A DNA stretch of 37,683 nucleotides from Candidatus Roizmanbacteria bacterium GW2011_GWC1_37_12 (GTDB lineage: Bacteria; Patescibacteriota; Microgenomatia; UBA1406; GWC2-37-13), in NCBI GenBank assembly GCA_000991135.1, contig LBST01000014.1, positions 1-37,683 of the forward strand, written 5' to 3'. The notes under the pieces are model-generated. The model did no database searches. It was not told the origin of the DNA and saw nothing but the letters and a program-made list of their open reading frames with translations. Each line of letters begins with the position of its first letter. The first letter of the stretch is position 1. This document shows positions 28,418 to 35,949 of this stretch, piece by piece. The translations under genes were made by a program, and so were the position numbers.

Positions 28418-29186
28418 ATAAACTCCCGACTAAATATCCAACCATCGCCGAGGCCATGCCGATGATAGTCATTTCGACGCCTGATTTAAAAAGGTGGCGG
28501 CCGATCGTCTGCTTCGCTTTGTAGTGGCCGACAAAAAATAGAGTTAAAGCAGAAGCGACTAGAGAAATGGCAATTGCCGTTTTGATCGGCCAAAATAAAA
28601 ACGGTAAAAGAGGAATAAATGATCCAACTAAGGCAGAAATTCCAACGATAATTCCGGCAGGGAACGCATCTTTCCTGTTAACTTTTTCAAGTTTCAACTC
28701 CTGCTCCATCATAATTTCCAACCAGACTTTTTTGTTGGAGCAGATTTTATCGACGACTTCGTCAAGGACTTTTCCTTCAAATCCGTAGTTTTCATACAAG
28801 GCTCTAATTTCTTCTCTTTCTCCATCAGGGACGTTATCAATCTCCCATTTTTCCCGCTCATATTCTGACTGATAGTAATCGGCCTCTGCCAGTTTTGACG
28901 TGTAGGCGACTGCCGCCATCGAAATCGATTCGGCAAAAGTCGCTGCCAGCCCGGCGACGATGATAATCTTTGAAGAAGACGTTGCCGCCGCCACACCCAA
29001 AATAACGCCAAGAACATTTACCAGTCCATCCTGTCCGCCCAAAATAATTTCCGGAAGATTAAAAGATTTTAAGTGGTGTTCGTGGTGGTGAAATGAATGA
29101 TGAATGGCGTCAACAGTATGGCTTTTTTTAATAATTTCAACGTCTCCTTTCAAAAACCCTTGCCTTGCCTGATCAACTCGACTCAT
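28407..29186 (-). CDS. VIT1/CCC1-family iron/manganese transporter
   Basis: 259 residues. A His-rich N-terminus (HHSFHHHEHH) precedes TM1 with the family motif GGQDGLVNVLGVILGVAAA (here GGQDGLVNV). TM2 carries AESISMAAVAYTSK. A cytosolic helical metal-binding segment (~residues 105-170, many Glu) is followed by three more TMs (~175-195, 200-222, 238-257). VIT/CCC1 proteins export Fe2+/Mn2+ from the cytosol. The ATG overlaps the tgt stop by 4 nt, so it is the last gene of a queA-tgt-transporter operon; no functional link between queuosine and metal export is known to me. Confidence 0.88.
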   Translation of the reverse strand: MSRVDQARQGFLKGDVEIIKKSHTVDAIHHSFHHHEHHLKSFNLPEIILGGQDGLVNVLGVILGVAAATSSSKIIIVAGLAATFAESISMAAVAYTSKLAEADYYQSEYEREKWEIDNVPDGEREEIRALYENYGFEGKVLDEVVDKICSNKKVWLEIMMEQELKLEKVNRKDAFPAGIIVGISALVGSFIPLLPFLFWPIKTAIAISLVASALTLFFVGHYKAKQTIGRHLFKSGVEMTIIGMASAMVGYLVGSLFKV

Positions 29187-30484
29187 ATTAAATCTCTCTT
29201 TATTAACTCTCTAATTTTCTCAAATAATTTTTCCATTGTCCAAAGATTATGATATGTTGCCAAAGTATATCCAAGAATCTCTCTTTGTTTAAACAAATGA
29301 TGAAGATATGACTTGGTAAAATTTATACAGACGTAACAATCACAGTTTTCATCGACTTTTTCAAGATTGTTTTTATAGATCGTTTTGGTTATGTCGATTT
29401 CATTTGAAAGCGAAGATACCAAATTTTTTTCACTTTCGGGGTAGGGACCCCGCTGTGATAAAAAATCTTGGTATCGAGCTTTATACAGAGTCCCCATGCG
29501 AGCAAGCCTCGTCGGCTCGACGCAATCAAAAGTATCAATTCCATACTTTACCAAATCTATAATGTCATCTATCTGTCCAACTCCCAGAAGATGCACCGGT
29601 CGGTCCTTAAGAAGATAATCACTCACCCATTTAACCTGCTCCCGCATTTCTTTTTTCGACTCCCCAACCGACACTCCTCCAATCGCCACCCCCGGAGTGT
29701 TTTGGGCCAGGACAACCTCGGCCGATTGTCTCCGTAAATCTTCAAAAGTCCCTCCTTGAATTACTCCGTACAAATACTGTAAAGGCGAAGACAACAAATT
29801 TCGTTGCCGAGCCTTATATATTATGCAACTTTTTAACCATTCATGCGTTCTCTTCATCGCCTTTTCCGCATATTCATGACTCGCCGGATAATAAGTACAC
29901 TCGTCAAACGCCATATTGATATCAGCACCAATTTTTGCCTGATATTCCATCGACTTCTCCGGAGTAAACTCAATTAATTTTCCATCAAACGTCGACCGAA
30001 ACCTCACCCCGTCTTCAGAAATTTTTACTAGCAATGGATGTTCGTCACCTCGAACATCTGCTTTTCTTGTTTGGTTAAGAGACGAGGGGGAGAAATTTTT
30101 TCGCTTTCGAGGGGACCACGAAGTGGTGAGACTCTCGTGCGACAAAAATTTCGACCCCGAGTCTCTTTTATCACGAGCCAATGAAAAAACCTGGAACCCT
30201 CCTGAATCACTCATCAAAGGAATATCTAACCCCGAATATTTATGGATCCCTGCTGCTTTTTGGATAATATCCACTCCCGGATGAGTCACTAGATGGTAAG
30301 TATTAACGAAGGCCGTTTGAACTCCGATTTCTCTCACCAACTCCGGCGTCAATGCTTTTACAGTCCCCTTGGTCGCAACTGGCACAAACCCCGGCGTCTT
30401 AATTATTCCGTGATCTGTCTTAATCTCGCCGAGCCGGGCTTTGGATTTTGAAGAATGATGTTTTACTTTGAAGAAATTATTCAT
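29183..30484 (-). CDS. tgt: tRNA-guanine(34) transglycosylase, with two hairpin-derived insertions
   Basis: 433 residues against ~370-385 for the family. It exchanges G34 for a queuine precursor in tRNAs with GUN anticodons. Motifs: SDSGGFQVF (catalytic Asp93), YGVIQGG, GGVSVGE, FDCVEPTRLARMGTLY (nucleophile Asp320), zinc site Cys381-x-Cys383-x2-Cys386 with His412. The core is intact. About 45 extra residues (103-148) follow DSGGFQVFSL, and ~20 more (~338-360) precede the zinc domain; each coincides with a hairpin element (30077-30168 and 29415-29475). It overlaps queA and the transporter gene by 4 nt each, so the operon is translationally coupled. Confidence 0.93.
   Translation of the reverse strand: MNNFFKVKHHSSKSKARLGEIKTDHGIIKTPGFVPVATKGTVKALTPELVREIGVQTAFVNTYHLVTHPGVDIIQKAAGIHKYSGLDIPLMSDSGGFQVFSLARDKRDSGSKFLSHESLTTSWSPRKRKNFSPSSLNQTRKADVRGDEHPLLVKISEDGVRFRSTFDGKLIEFTPEKSMEYQAKIGADINMAFDECTYYPASHEYAEKAMKRTHEWLKSCIIYKARQRNLLSSPLQYLYGVIQGGTFEDLRRQSAEVVLAQNTPGVAIGGVSVGESKKEMREQVKWVSDYLLKDRPVHLLGVGQIDDIIDLVKYGIDTFDCVEPTRLARMGTLYKARYQDFLSQRGPYPESEKNLVSSLSNEIDITKTIYKNNLEKVDENCDCYVCINFTKSYLHHLFKQREILGYTLATYHNLWTMEKLFEKIRELIKRDLI
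29415..29475. repeat. Hairpin element (T-run/CAC family), copy in tgt 3' part
   Basis: Outer arms GATACCAA/TTGGTATC are perfect, then ATTTTTTTCAC/GTGATAAAAAAT, then CGGGG-TAGGGA-CCCCG. Shares TTTTTTCACTTTCG with the copies at 30077 and 30724. It is translated as part of LSQRGPYPESEKNLVSS. Confidence 0.88.
30077..30168. repeat. Large hairpin element inserted in tgt
   Basis: Nested arms: AAGAGAC/GTCTCTT, GGGG/CCCC, GAAATTTTT/AAAAATTTC, TCGC/GCGA, and at the tip ACCAC-GAA-GTGGT. The inner ~56 nt match the queA copy (30728-30783) except for paired changes that keep the stems intact. It is fully translated within Tgt residues ~106-137. Confidence 0.9.
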
Positions 30485-31599
30485 AAAATTAACATTGCGT
30501 CACCAAAAGAATAAAAGCGAAAATTTTCCCTAATAGCAACATTATACAAGTCAACTAAACTTCGTTTCGACTTTTTAAACTGCAAAAAGGCTTCAACCAA
30601 CATCATGAGAGATGATTTTGGCAGATGAAAGTTAGTAATTAAAACATCAACCATCTTAAAATCATAAGGAGGGAAAATAAAAAGATCTGTTTTATCAAAA
30701 ACACTGTGAGGAGGAGACGTGTGAAAATTTTTCACTTTCGAGGGGACCGCGAAGCGGTGAGACTCTCGTGTGACAAAATTTTTATACGCCGACTCCAAAG
30801 TCCTCGTCACCGTCGTTCCCACCGCCACTAACTTTTTTCCTTTCGACTTCATTATATTAATATAATGTAGTGACTCCTCAAGAATTTCATAATATTCTTC
30901 GTGGAGTTTTTTCTCTGTAAGATTTTCTTCAGTCAATGGTGCAAATGTTCCTAGACCAACGTGCAAAGTAATAAAATATCTTTTTATTCCCTTTTCATCT
31001 AACTTTTCAAAAACTCTATCTGTAAAGTGCAAGGAGGCAGTCGGCGCAGCTGATGACGCAAACCGGGCGCCGACTGGTGCCCGGGCAAAAATCGTCTGAT
31101 ATTTTTCTATTAGTTCATCTCTTTTTAGAGGCGTTTTTTTCAGATAAAGAGGGATCGGCATATTGCCATACTTTTCCAGGATCTGAAAAAGCTTTGCTTT
31201 TGAAAATGAATACTCGAGAACAAAAATGTGTTCGTCTTGGCTTATTGCCTTTACAAACTCTCCATTTGGGAAAAATAATTTTTCACCGACGTTAATCTTT
31301 CTATCAGCCATTGCTTGAATAGATTCCTCTCTTCCAGAGGGGGTGTTAACTAAAAATAAAATAATTACTTTTCCTCCATTTTCTTTCTTCATCTCCACCC
31401 TCGCCGGAAGAACTTTTGTATTGTTTAACACCAAAAATGAATTTTTAGGAAGATATCTGTCGAGATTATAAAAATGATCAAAAACTATCTCATCAGTTTT
31501 CGTATCATAGACAAAAAGCCTTGATGAATCACGCGGGACAGTTGGAGTAAGGGCTAAATTGCTTTTTGGCAATATATAATCATAAGTTTTCAAATTCAC
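30481..31599 (-). CDS. queA: S-adenosylmethionine:tRNA ribosyltransferase-isomerase
   Basis: 372 residues (family ~340-350). It transfers and isomerises ribose from SAM onto preQ1 in tRNA to make epoxyqueuosine, the step after tgt. Motifs: N-terminal YDYILPKSNLAL and PRDSSRL, LVLNNTKVLPARV, PTASLHFTD, ITLHVGLGTFAPL, and ITNFHLPKSSLMMLV. The start is GTG at 31599, 9 nt after the preceding gene's stop. A hairpin element (30724-30785) adds about 25 residues (FVTRESHRFAVPSK and following) before the DLFIFPPYDF segment. It overlaps tgt by 4 nt. Confidence 0.94.
   Translation of the reverse strand: MNLKTYDYILPKSNLALTPTVPRDSSRLFVYDTKTDEIVFDHFYNLDRYLPKNSFLVLNNTKVLPARVEMKKENGGKVIILFLVNTPSGREESIQAMADRKINVGEKLFFPNGEFVKAISQDEHIFVLEYSFSKAKLFQILEKYGNMPIPLYLKKTPLKRDELIEKYQTIFARAPVGARFASSAAPTASLHFTDRVFEKLDEKGIKRYFITLHVGLGTFAPLTEENLTEKKLHEEYYEILEESLHYINIMKSKGKKLVAVGTTVTRTLESAYKNFVTRESHRFAVPSKVKNFHTSPPHSVFDKTDLFIFPPYDFKMVDVLITNFHLPKSSLMMLVEAFLQFKKSKRSLVDLYNVAIRENFRFYSFGDAMLIL
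30724..30785. repeat. Hairpin element inserted in queA, related to the tgt copy
   Basis: AAAATTTTTCAC / GTGTGACAAAATTTTT outer arms, ACCGC-GAA-GCGGT tip. Compared with the tgt copy, CGC-to-CAC in one arm is matched by GCG-to-GTG in the other, and ACCAC/GTGGT becomes ACCGC/GCGGT, i.e. two compensated changes. Confidence 0.9.
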
Positions 31600-31608
31600 T
31601 TTACAAAC

Positions 31609-32082
31609 TTACTTATAGTAGCTCTTGATTTGGAAAAGAATGTACAAAGAAATTCCGGTTCCGATCACCAACCCTCCCAAATTAAAACTCAAAACGCTTT
31701 GTACACCTCCAAGCAATGCTCCATAATAAATCAGCCTCCAAGCCGATAATTTTCTCTTAAAAAGACCGGGAATGGCCAATGCTTCCAAGACTAATATCAC
31801 GGCGCTAAAAACCATTCCAAACCCATAACTAACTCCTGCCTGAAGCCCGCCCAAAAAAGCAAAAGGGGCTAGAAATGTCCCCAAGCCAAAAGCAAAAAGC
31901 AAAGCCGGCAGGGCGAGAATTAATAAAATTAAAGTAATCCAAGGACCATACTTGACAATCGCTTCCTTGGCGCCACTGGGCAGCTGAAACGGAGCCTTGT
32001 CAACTAAATAAGTCGTAAGCGTGTCCTCGAGGCGACCCATCATTGATTTCAAATCAGCACTCTTTTCGTCTGATTTTGCCAT
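31609..32082 (-). CDS. Small polytopic membrane protein, function unknown
   Basis: 157 residues. A charged cytoplasmic N-terminus (~30 residues) carries PFQLPSGAKEAIVKYGPW, followed by about four hydrophobic segments (~48-66, 72-90, 93-112, 122-150). Gly-rich helices (FAFGLGTFLAPFAFLGGLQAG) suggest packed TMs. I do not recognise a catalytic motif; the family seems to be a CPR-type conserved membrane protein, but that is recall, not proof. It is transcribed just upstream of queA (9-nt gap), so it may belong to that operon. Its own -10 overlaps the stop of the upstream gene. Confidence 0.75.
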   Translation of the reverse strand: MAKSDEKSADLKSMMGRLEDTLTTYLVDKAPFQLPSGAKEAIVKYGPWITLILLILALPALLFAFGLGTFLAPFAFLGGLQAGVSYGFGMVFSAVILVLEALAIPGLFKRKLSAWRLIYYGALLGGVQSVLSFNLGGLVIGTGISLYILFQIKSYYK

Positions 32083-32097
32083 AAATATTTTAAAAAA

Positions 32098-32103
32098 ATT
32101 ATA
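32098..32103 (-). promoter_or_regulatory. -10 box (TATAAT) overlapping the stop of the stalk-protein gene
   Basis: The TAA stop of the gene at 32099 is inside TTATAAT. The next ATG is 16 nt downstream, giving a leader of about 9 nt. Confidence 0.5.
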
Positions 32104-32983
32104 ATATCAAACTCAAGATAATTATAGCCAATGGTATGACATACATCAATAAGGATCGCCCGTCACCCGAAACAGGCGCTGTTGTTGTTGGCGTCGCCGT
32201 TATTGAAGTTTTTGCCAAAATAATTTCCGTCGGAGTCGGCGTGTTAGTCGCTGTCGGGCCCGGTGTATTGGTTGGCTGACCTGGAGGAGTCGTCGGAGTC
32301 GCGGTTGGTGTTGGAGTATTTGTCGGTGTTGGCGAGGGAGTTGAGGTCGGAGTCGGTGTGTCAGTCGGGGTTGGAGTATTGGTGGGAGTCAAAGTTGGCG
32401 TCACTTCACCGGTCGGGGTTGGAGTGGGAGTGGTCTCACAAGTACAACTTGTATAACATTTAAATTGCATATCCCCAGTAGCACCGCATGATTCAAATGG
32501 TACAACAGGCTTATTGGGAAAAGCACATTGACCAATACTAACACAACCAATAGAATCTGGATCACAGGTTGGTGGTTGACCGTTAGGACATGTTTGTTGC
32601 CCCCCACCATCACCTCCACCACGACACGATTCTTCTACCCGGCTACACGACCAACCAGTAGCATTATAGAAACCTGCATTTTCACAACTTATTGGACCAC
32701 CTGTATCATCAACACAGGTTGATTCGTCTTTGTGTTCACACCATCTTTCTTGATCAAGCGTACAATAAGTATTAGTAGTATCAACACACGTACACTTAGA
32801 TTCTGATCTATAGCCGTCTCTTTCATCAGCTCTTTCCCTTGTTGTAATAAGCGTCTGGTTATAGTAAACAACACCAATAATAGCAACTAGTATAACTAAG
32901 AAAAGATTTCCAAAAATAAGAAGCTTATTTATTTTCTTTTTTGGTTTCTCTGTTTTTAATGGAGTAAAATTACCATTATCCAT
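32099..32983 (-). CDS. Surface stalk protein: N-terminal TM, Cys-rich domain, Thr/Pro stalk, C-terminal TM
   Basis: 294 residues. TM at ~22-42, then a Cys-rich segment (~18 Cys between residues ~62 and 186, e.g. CTCVDTTNTYC, CKCYTSCTC-like endings) that should form disulfides outside the cell. It is followed by ~70 residues of TPTPTxTP repeats forming an extended, probably glycosylated stalk, then a final hydrophobic segment (LLMYVIPLAIIILSLIL). No sortase motif. Cell-surface display is inferred from architecture. It has its own extended -10 (32994-33002), 10 nt before the ATG. Confidence 0.78.
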   Translation of the reverse strand: MDNGNFTPLKTEKPKKKINKLLIFGNLFLVILVAIIGVVYYNQTLITTRERADERDGYRSESKCTCVDTTNTYCTLDQERWCEHKDESTCVDDTGGPISCENAGFYNATGWSCSRVEESCRGGGDGGGQQTCPNGQPPTCDPDSIGCVSIGQCAFPNKPVVPFESCGATGDMQFKCYTSCTCETTPTPTPTGEVTPTLTPTNTPTPTDTPTPTSTPSPTPTNTPTPTATPTTPPGQPTNTPGPTATNTPTPTEIILAKTSITATPTTTAPVSGDGRSLLMYVIPLAIIILSLIL

Positions 32984-32993
32984 AGTTAATAAA

Positions 32994-33002
32994 ATAATAG
33001 CA
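32994..33002 (-). promoter_or_regulatory. Extended -10 (TGC-TATTAT) for the stalk-protein gene
   Basis: On the minus strand TGCTATTAT ends 10 nt before the ATG at 32983. Predicted leader about 4 nt, no SD. Confidence 0.5.
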
Positions 33003-33006
33003 GAAA

Positions 33007-33516
33007 TTATTTTATAAGTTCAATGAATTTAAAAAAATATTTCTCGTATGATTTTTTTTCTTCTTTTATTACTTTGAAATCTGAATAGTCTGGAAAAAAA
33101 GCATCGGCCTGGAATTTGCCCTTAACAATTGTCAAATAAAGTTTTTCCGCGTATTTTATGCCTTGACTAAAAATTTGCGCCCCACCGGAAATAAATACTT
33201 CTTCTGGCTCAATCTTCCTTGCTAAAACAAGCGCTTCTTCGATCGAATTTGCCCAATGGATCCCATGAGTCTCATTTGAGCCAATTGTTCTACTTACAAC
33301 AATCGTCTTTCTCTCCGGCATTGGCCTGCCAGACCTTTGATAATAACCCAAAAGCGACTCATAAGTTTTTCTTCCAAAAATTACGGTTTTTCCTGTTGTC
33401 AGATGCTTAAACCGAAGAAGATCTTCTCTTATATGCCAAGGAATTCTCCCTTGATAACCAATCCCTCGATTTTCATCCATCGCAGCAATCATGGAAATAA
33501 TTGGGTTTGTTTTCAT
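33007..33516 (-). CDS. folA: Dihydrofolate reductase
   Basis: 169 residues, usual length. It reduces dihydrofolate with NADPH, regenerating THF after thymidylate synthase. Motifs: SMIAAMDENRGIGYQGRIPWH, catalytic acid in REDLLRFKHLT, TVIFGRKTYES, KTIVVSRT, and VFISGGAQIFSQ (NADPH site). All expected core motifs are present. It follows thyA on the same strand across a 29-bp gap consisting mostly of a hairpin (33532-33560), so thyA-folA are likely one unit. Confidence 0.95.
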   Translation of the reverse strand: MKTNPIISMIAAMDENRGIGYQGRIPWHIREDLLRFKHLTTGKTVIFGRKTYESLLGYYQRSGRPMPERKTIVVSRTIGSNETHGIHWANSIEEALVLARKIEPEEVFISGGAQIFSQGIKYAEKLYLTIVKGKFQADAFFPDYSDFKVIKEEKKSYEKYFFKFIELIK

Positions 33517-33531
33517 AGGGACGGTCCTTAA

Positions 33532-33560
33532 AAGGACAGAACCTATCAGGTTCTGTCCTT
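33532..33560. repeat. Hairpin spanning the thyA stop
   Basis: AAGGACAGAACCT-ATC-AGGTTCTGTCCTT, a 13-bp perfect stem with a 3-nt loop. The minus-strand arm encodes the last ThyA codons (KDRT) and supplies its stop. A half copy (GGTCCTTAAAAGGAC) follows. No T-run, so it is more likely a repeat element than an intrinsic terminator. Confidence 0.88.
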
Positions 33561-34520
33561 AAAATTGAAAATGTTTTTCTTCTTCCCAAAATATCCTCCT
33601 GTCACACTTAAAGACGCCTTAATCGGGGAATGGGATTGGTAATTTTCCAGACTAACGTATTCTGGCTTAAAATCATCGATGGTTCTGAAATCATGATTAA
33701 AATTGACTTTTGGAAAAGGCAGTGGTTTTCTTTTCAGTTGTTCTTTTACTTGATTAAGATGAATTTCATAGATGTGGACATCGCCAAATGTATGGACAAA
33801 GTCACCCGGTTTATATCCGGCGACTTTAGCAATAATCAATGCTAACAAAGCGTAACTGGCAATATTAAAAGGCACTCCCAAAAAAATATCAGCGCTTCGT
33901 TGATAAAGCTGTAAAGATAATTTACCATCATTGACATTCAGCTGGTACATGTTGTGGCAAATTGGGAAGTGGGAAGTATCTTTGTAATCAGCCATCGTGT
34001 ATAGATATTCGGGATTCCAGGAAGTGACGATAGCATTATGTGCAGCTGGGTCTTGAATAACTTCGTTAACCGCCCATTTAAGCTGATCTATGGTTTTTTT
34101 TGTTCTCGTCGGCCAACGCCTCCAAAGTTCTCCATAGATCCTTGGCAGATTTCCCCACTTTAGCGCGAATTTTTTGTCCGTTCTTATATTTTCTATGAAT
34201 TCCTCTTTTAACATTTGAGATTTAACATTTAATATTTTGTATTTCCTAAAGGGGTAATCGTCCCAGATATGAACATTGTTATCAACTAAATATTTGATAT
34301 TTGACTGGCCTGATAAAAACCAGTAAAGTTCATGAAGAACACCTTTCCAATAGACTTTTTTAGTTGTCAATAAAGGAAAGCCTTGGCTTAAATCAAACCT
34401 CATCTGTCGGCCAAAGACAGTGTATGAAGCATCGGTCGTCCCCCGGTCGACCTTACGGACGCCGTTTTTCATAATATCTTTCATTAAGTCTAAGTATTGG
34501 TATTCAGAATGTTTAAACAT
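33546..34520 (-). CDS. thyA: Thymidylate synthase (ThyA type) with altered phosphate-binding segment
   Basis: 324 residues from ATG 34520; an upstream TTG (34535) adds five codons within repeat sequence and is less likely. It methylates dUMP to dTMP using methylene-THF. Motifs: FGRQMRFDLSQGFPLLTTKK, catalytic Cys188 in PICHNMYQ, LSLQLYQRSADIFLGVPFNIASY (phosphate Arg and dUMP-specific Asn), and FGDVHIY. The normally paired Arg-Arg before IVxxWNP reads His-Asn (DPAAHNAIVTSWNP), and six extra residues precede the Cys. Residues ~95-107 (KILNVKSQML) come from a heptamer array. The C-terminus runs ~18 residues past the canonical end, into a hairpin repeat. Confidence 0.93.
   Translation of the reverse strand: MFKHSEYQYLDLMKDIMKNGVRKVDRGTTDASYTVFGRQMRFDLSQGFPLLTTKKVYWKGVLHELYWFLSGQSNIKYLVDNNVHIWDDYPFRKYKILNVKSQMLKEEFIENIRTDKKFALKWGNLPRIYGELWRRWPTRTKKTIDQLKWAVNEVIQDPAAHNAIVTSWNPEYLYTMADYKDTSHFPICHNMYQLNVNDGKLSLQLYQRSADIFLGVPFNIASYALLALIIAKVAGYKPGDFVHTFGDVHIYEIHLNQVKEQLKRKPLPFPKVNFNHDFRTIDDFKPEYVSLENYQSHSPIKASLSVTGGYFGKKKNIFNFKDRT
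34207..34241. repeat. Heptamer array (TTTAACA-type x5) in thyA
   Basis: TTTAACA, TTTGAGA, TTTAACA, TTTAATA, TTTTGTA on the plus strand, translated on the minus strand as KILNVKSQML. Confidence 0.88.
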
Positions 34521-34527
34521 AATAATT

Positions 34528-34632
34528 AATGACAAACATCAAATAACAATTGAATAATAAATATCAAATTTACAAAAATTAAACTTTTGTAATTTGAAAT
34601 TCAATTGTGAATTTGTCATTTGTCATTTGTGA
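34528..34632. repeat. Inverted heptamer-phase element between folC and thyA
   Basis: A region largely in 7-nt phase: left units AATGACA, AACATCA, AATAACA; right units TTTGTCA, TTTGTCA, TTTGTGA. CAATTGAAT and ATTCAATTG pair between them. The right arm encodes the last folC residues (TNDK) and its TGA stop; the left arm forms the thyA upstream region. There is nothing else in this 95-bp gap. Confidence 0.82.
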
Positions 34633-35887
34633 TTATTTTATAAATTTCTCCTAACAAATACAACGAACCCGTAATAACGACTGTGTCTTTTGTTTCTTTC
34701 AAAATTGTCTCAAAAGCTTTTTTTGAGTCAGCGATAATTTTATAATTTTTAAAACCTAATTTTTCCAAGGCTCTCCCTATTTCTTTCGGTTTTTCGGAAA
34801 GATTGATCAAGTCTTGATTATCAACAAAAAAGCTCGTGATGGTGATTTTTGAAGCCAAAGGAACAATGTAACGAAGCATGTTCTGATAGTCTTTGCCTTT
34901 TTTAAAGGCGATTAAAAAATGGAATTTTTTTCCTTGGTATTTTGATTTTAAAGCAGCGGTAAAAGATTCCATTTTCAAAGGATTATGAGCGCCGTCTAGA
35001 ATAACAGTTCTATCCCTGATCTTCTTGATATCAAATCGTCCGGCAAAATGAGCTTGCCGGAAAACCTGCTTGATCTTAGTTTTGGCATTTTTAAAACTGT
35101 CTCTTTTGGCTAAAAGTTCTAAAGTCTTGAGTGCCAGACCGGCATTTTCCATTTGATAATCGCCTAATAAAGATAGATTAAGATGAACTTTTTTAACAAA
35201 ATCCAACTTGGCTTGTCTATCGTCTGCGACTTCTTTTATAACTTTTTTTATTTCAACCGACTGATCAAGCGCAATCGCCTGACTATCATGATTAATAATC
35301 GTGGCTTTTTGATAGGTAATTTTTTTTAGAGTCTTTCCCAATATCGCCATGTGGTCAAAACCGATCCTTGTCAAAACTGAAACCTTGTCTCTCCTATCAA
35401 CAACATTGGTCGAGTCATACAAACCGCCTAGACCCGTTTCCATCACTGCATAGTCAACCTTTTTTTTCCAAAAAATATAGAATGCCAAACCGACCAAAAC
35501 CTCAAAATAACTCAAGTCGCCAAATTTTGATTCTTCTACTTGATTAACAAACGGAATAATCTGGTTTAAGTAATAGATAAACTCTTTTTTACCGATGATT
35601 TTGTTATTTATTTGAAATCTTTCTCTCACATCCGTTAAGTGAGGTGAAAGATGGAGTCCGACCTTAAAACCATGAGCGGTTAAAAGAGAACTGATCAGAT
35701 AACAAGTGGAGCCTTTCCCGGCTGTGCCGGCGATGTGAATTACTTTTAATTTATTCTGCGGAGAACCAAAGAGCTTAAGAAAATATTTTTCTTTCTTGAG
35801 TCCTAGCTCACCTTGAAATATCTGTTTTGATCCTTGGCGGACGTGAGAATTAAGATATTTTTCCGCTTGAACAAAACTATAAATCAT
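34616..35887 (-). CDS. folC: Folylpolyglutamate synthase / dihydrofolate synthase
   Basis: 423 residues, full length. It adds glutamates to folates (and possibly makes dihydrofolate), retaining cofactor for ThyA, FolA and Fmt. Mur-ligase-type motifs: VIHIAGTAGKGST P-loop (~residues 49-61), SPHLTDVRERFQIN, METGLGGLYDSTN, TRIGFDHMAILGKT with QKATI, then ILDGAHNP in the C-terminal domain. All intact. The last four codons and stop lie in a heptamer repeat element. The order dcd-like, folC, thyA, folA on one strand forms a folate and thymidylate supply cluster. Confidence 0.94.
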   Translation of the reverse strand: MIYSFVQAEKYLNSHVRQGSKQIFQGELGLKKEKYFLKLFGSPQNKLKVIHIAGTAGKGSTCYLISSLLTAHGFKVGLHLSPHLTDVRERFQINNKIIGKKEFIYYLNQIIPFVNQVEESKFGDLSYFEVLVGLAFYIFWKKKVDYAVMETGLGGLYDSTNVVDRRDKVSVLTRIGFDHMAILGKTLKKITYQKATIINHDSQAIALDQSVEIKKVIKEVADDRQAKLDFVKKVHLNLSLLGDYQMENAGLALKTLELLAKRDSFKNAKTKIKQVFRQAHFAGRFDIKKIRDRTVILDGAHNPLKMESFTAALKSKYQGKKFHFLIAFKKGKDYQNMLRYIVPLASKITITSFFVDNQDLINLSEKPKEIGRALEKLGFKNYKIIADSKKAFETILKETKDTVVITGSLYLLGEIYKIITNDK

Positions 35888-35902
35888 GAAGTATAGAAGT
35901 GA

Positions 35903-35943
35903 GGGTATTAAATTTTTTTCACTGATAAAAAATTTCGATACCC
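35903..35943. repeat. Hairpin element (T-run/CAC family) between dcd-like gene and folC
   Basis: GGGTAT/ATACCC ends and AAATTTTTT/AAAAAATTT arms around TCAC-TGA. It resembles a minimal copy of the tgt/queA hairpin family lacking the GC-rich tip. It begins 7 nt after the upstream gene's stop and could act as a weak terminator or 3'-end stabiliser. Confidence 0.8.
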
Positions 35944-35949
35944 GAACTT

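Noticed and set aside
32099-32983. LPXTG-type sortase substrate
   Set aside because: The Thr/Pro stalk ends in a TM helix but no LPxTG-like motif or basic tail is present.
33532-33560. Intrinsic terminator between thyA and folA
   Set aside because: The stem is strong but there is no following U-run on the coding strand, and it carries thyA codons and stop; a dispersed repeat is more likely.
34520-34535. TTG at 34535 as thyA start
   Set aside because: The five extra codons lie in a heptamer repeat element, and ThyA homologues begin at the position given by ATG 34520.
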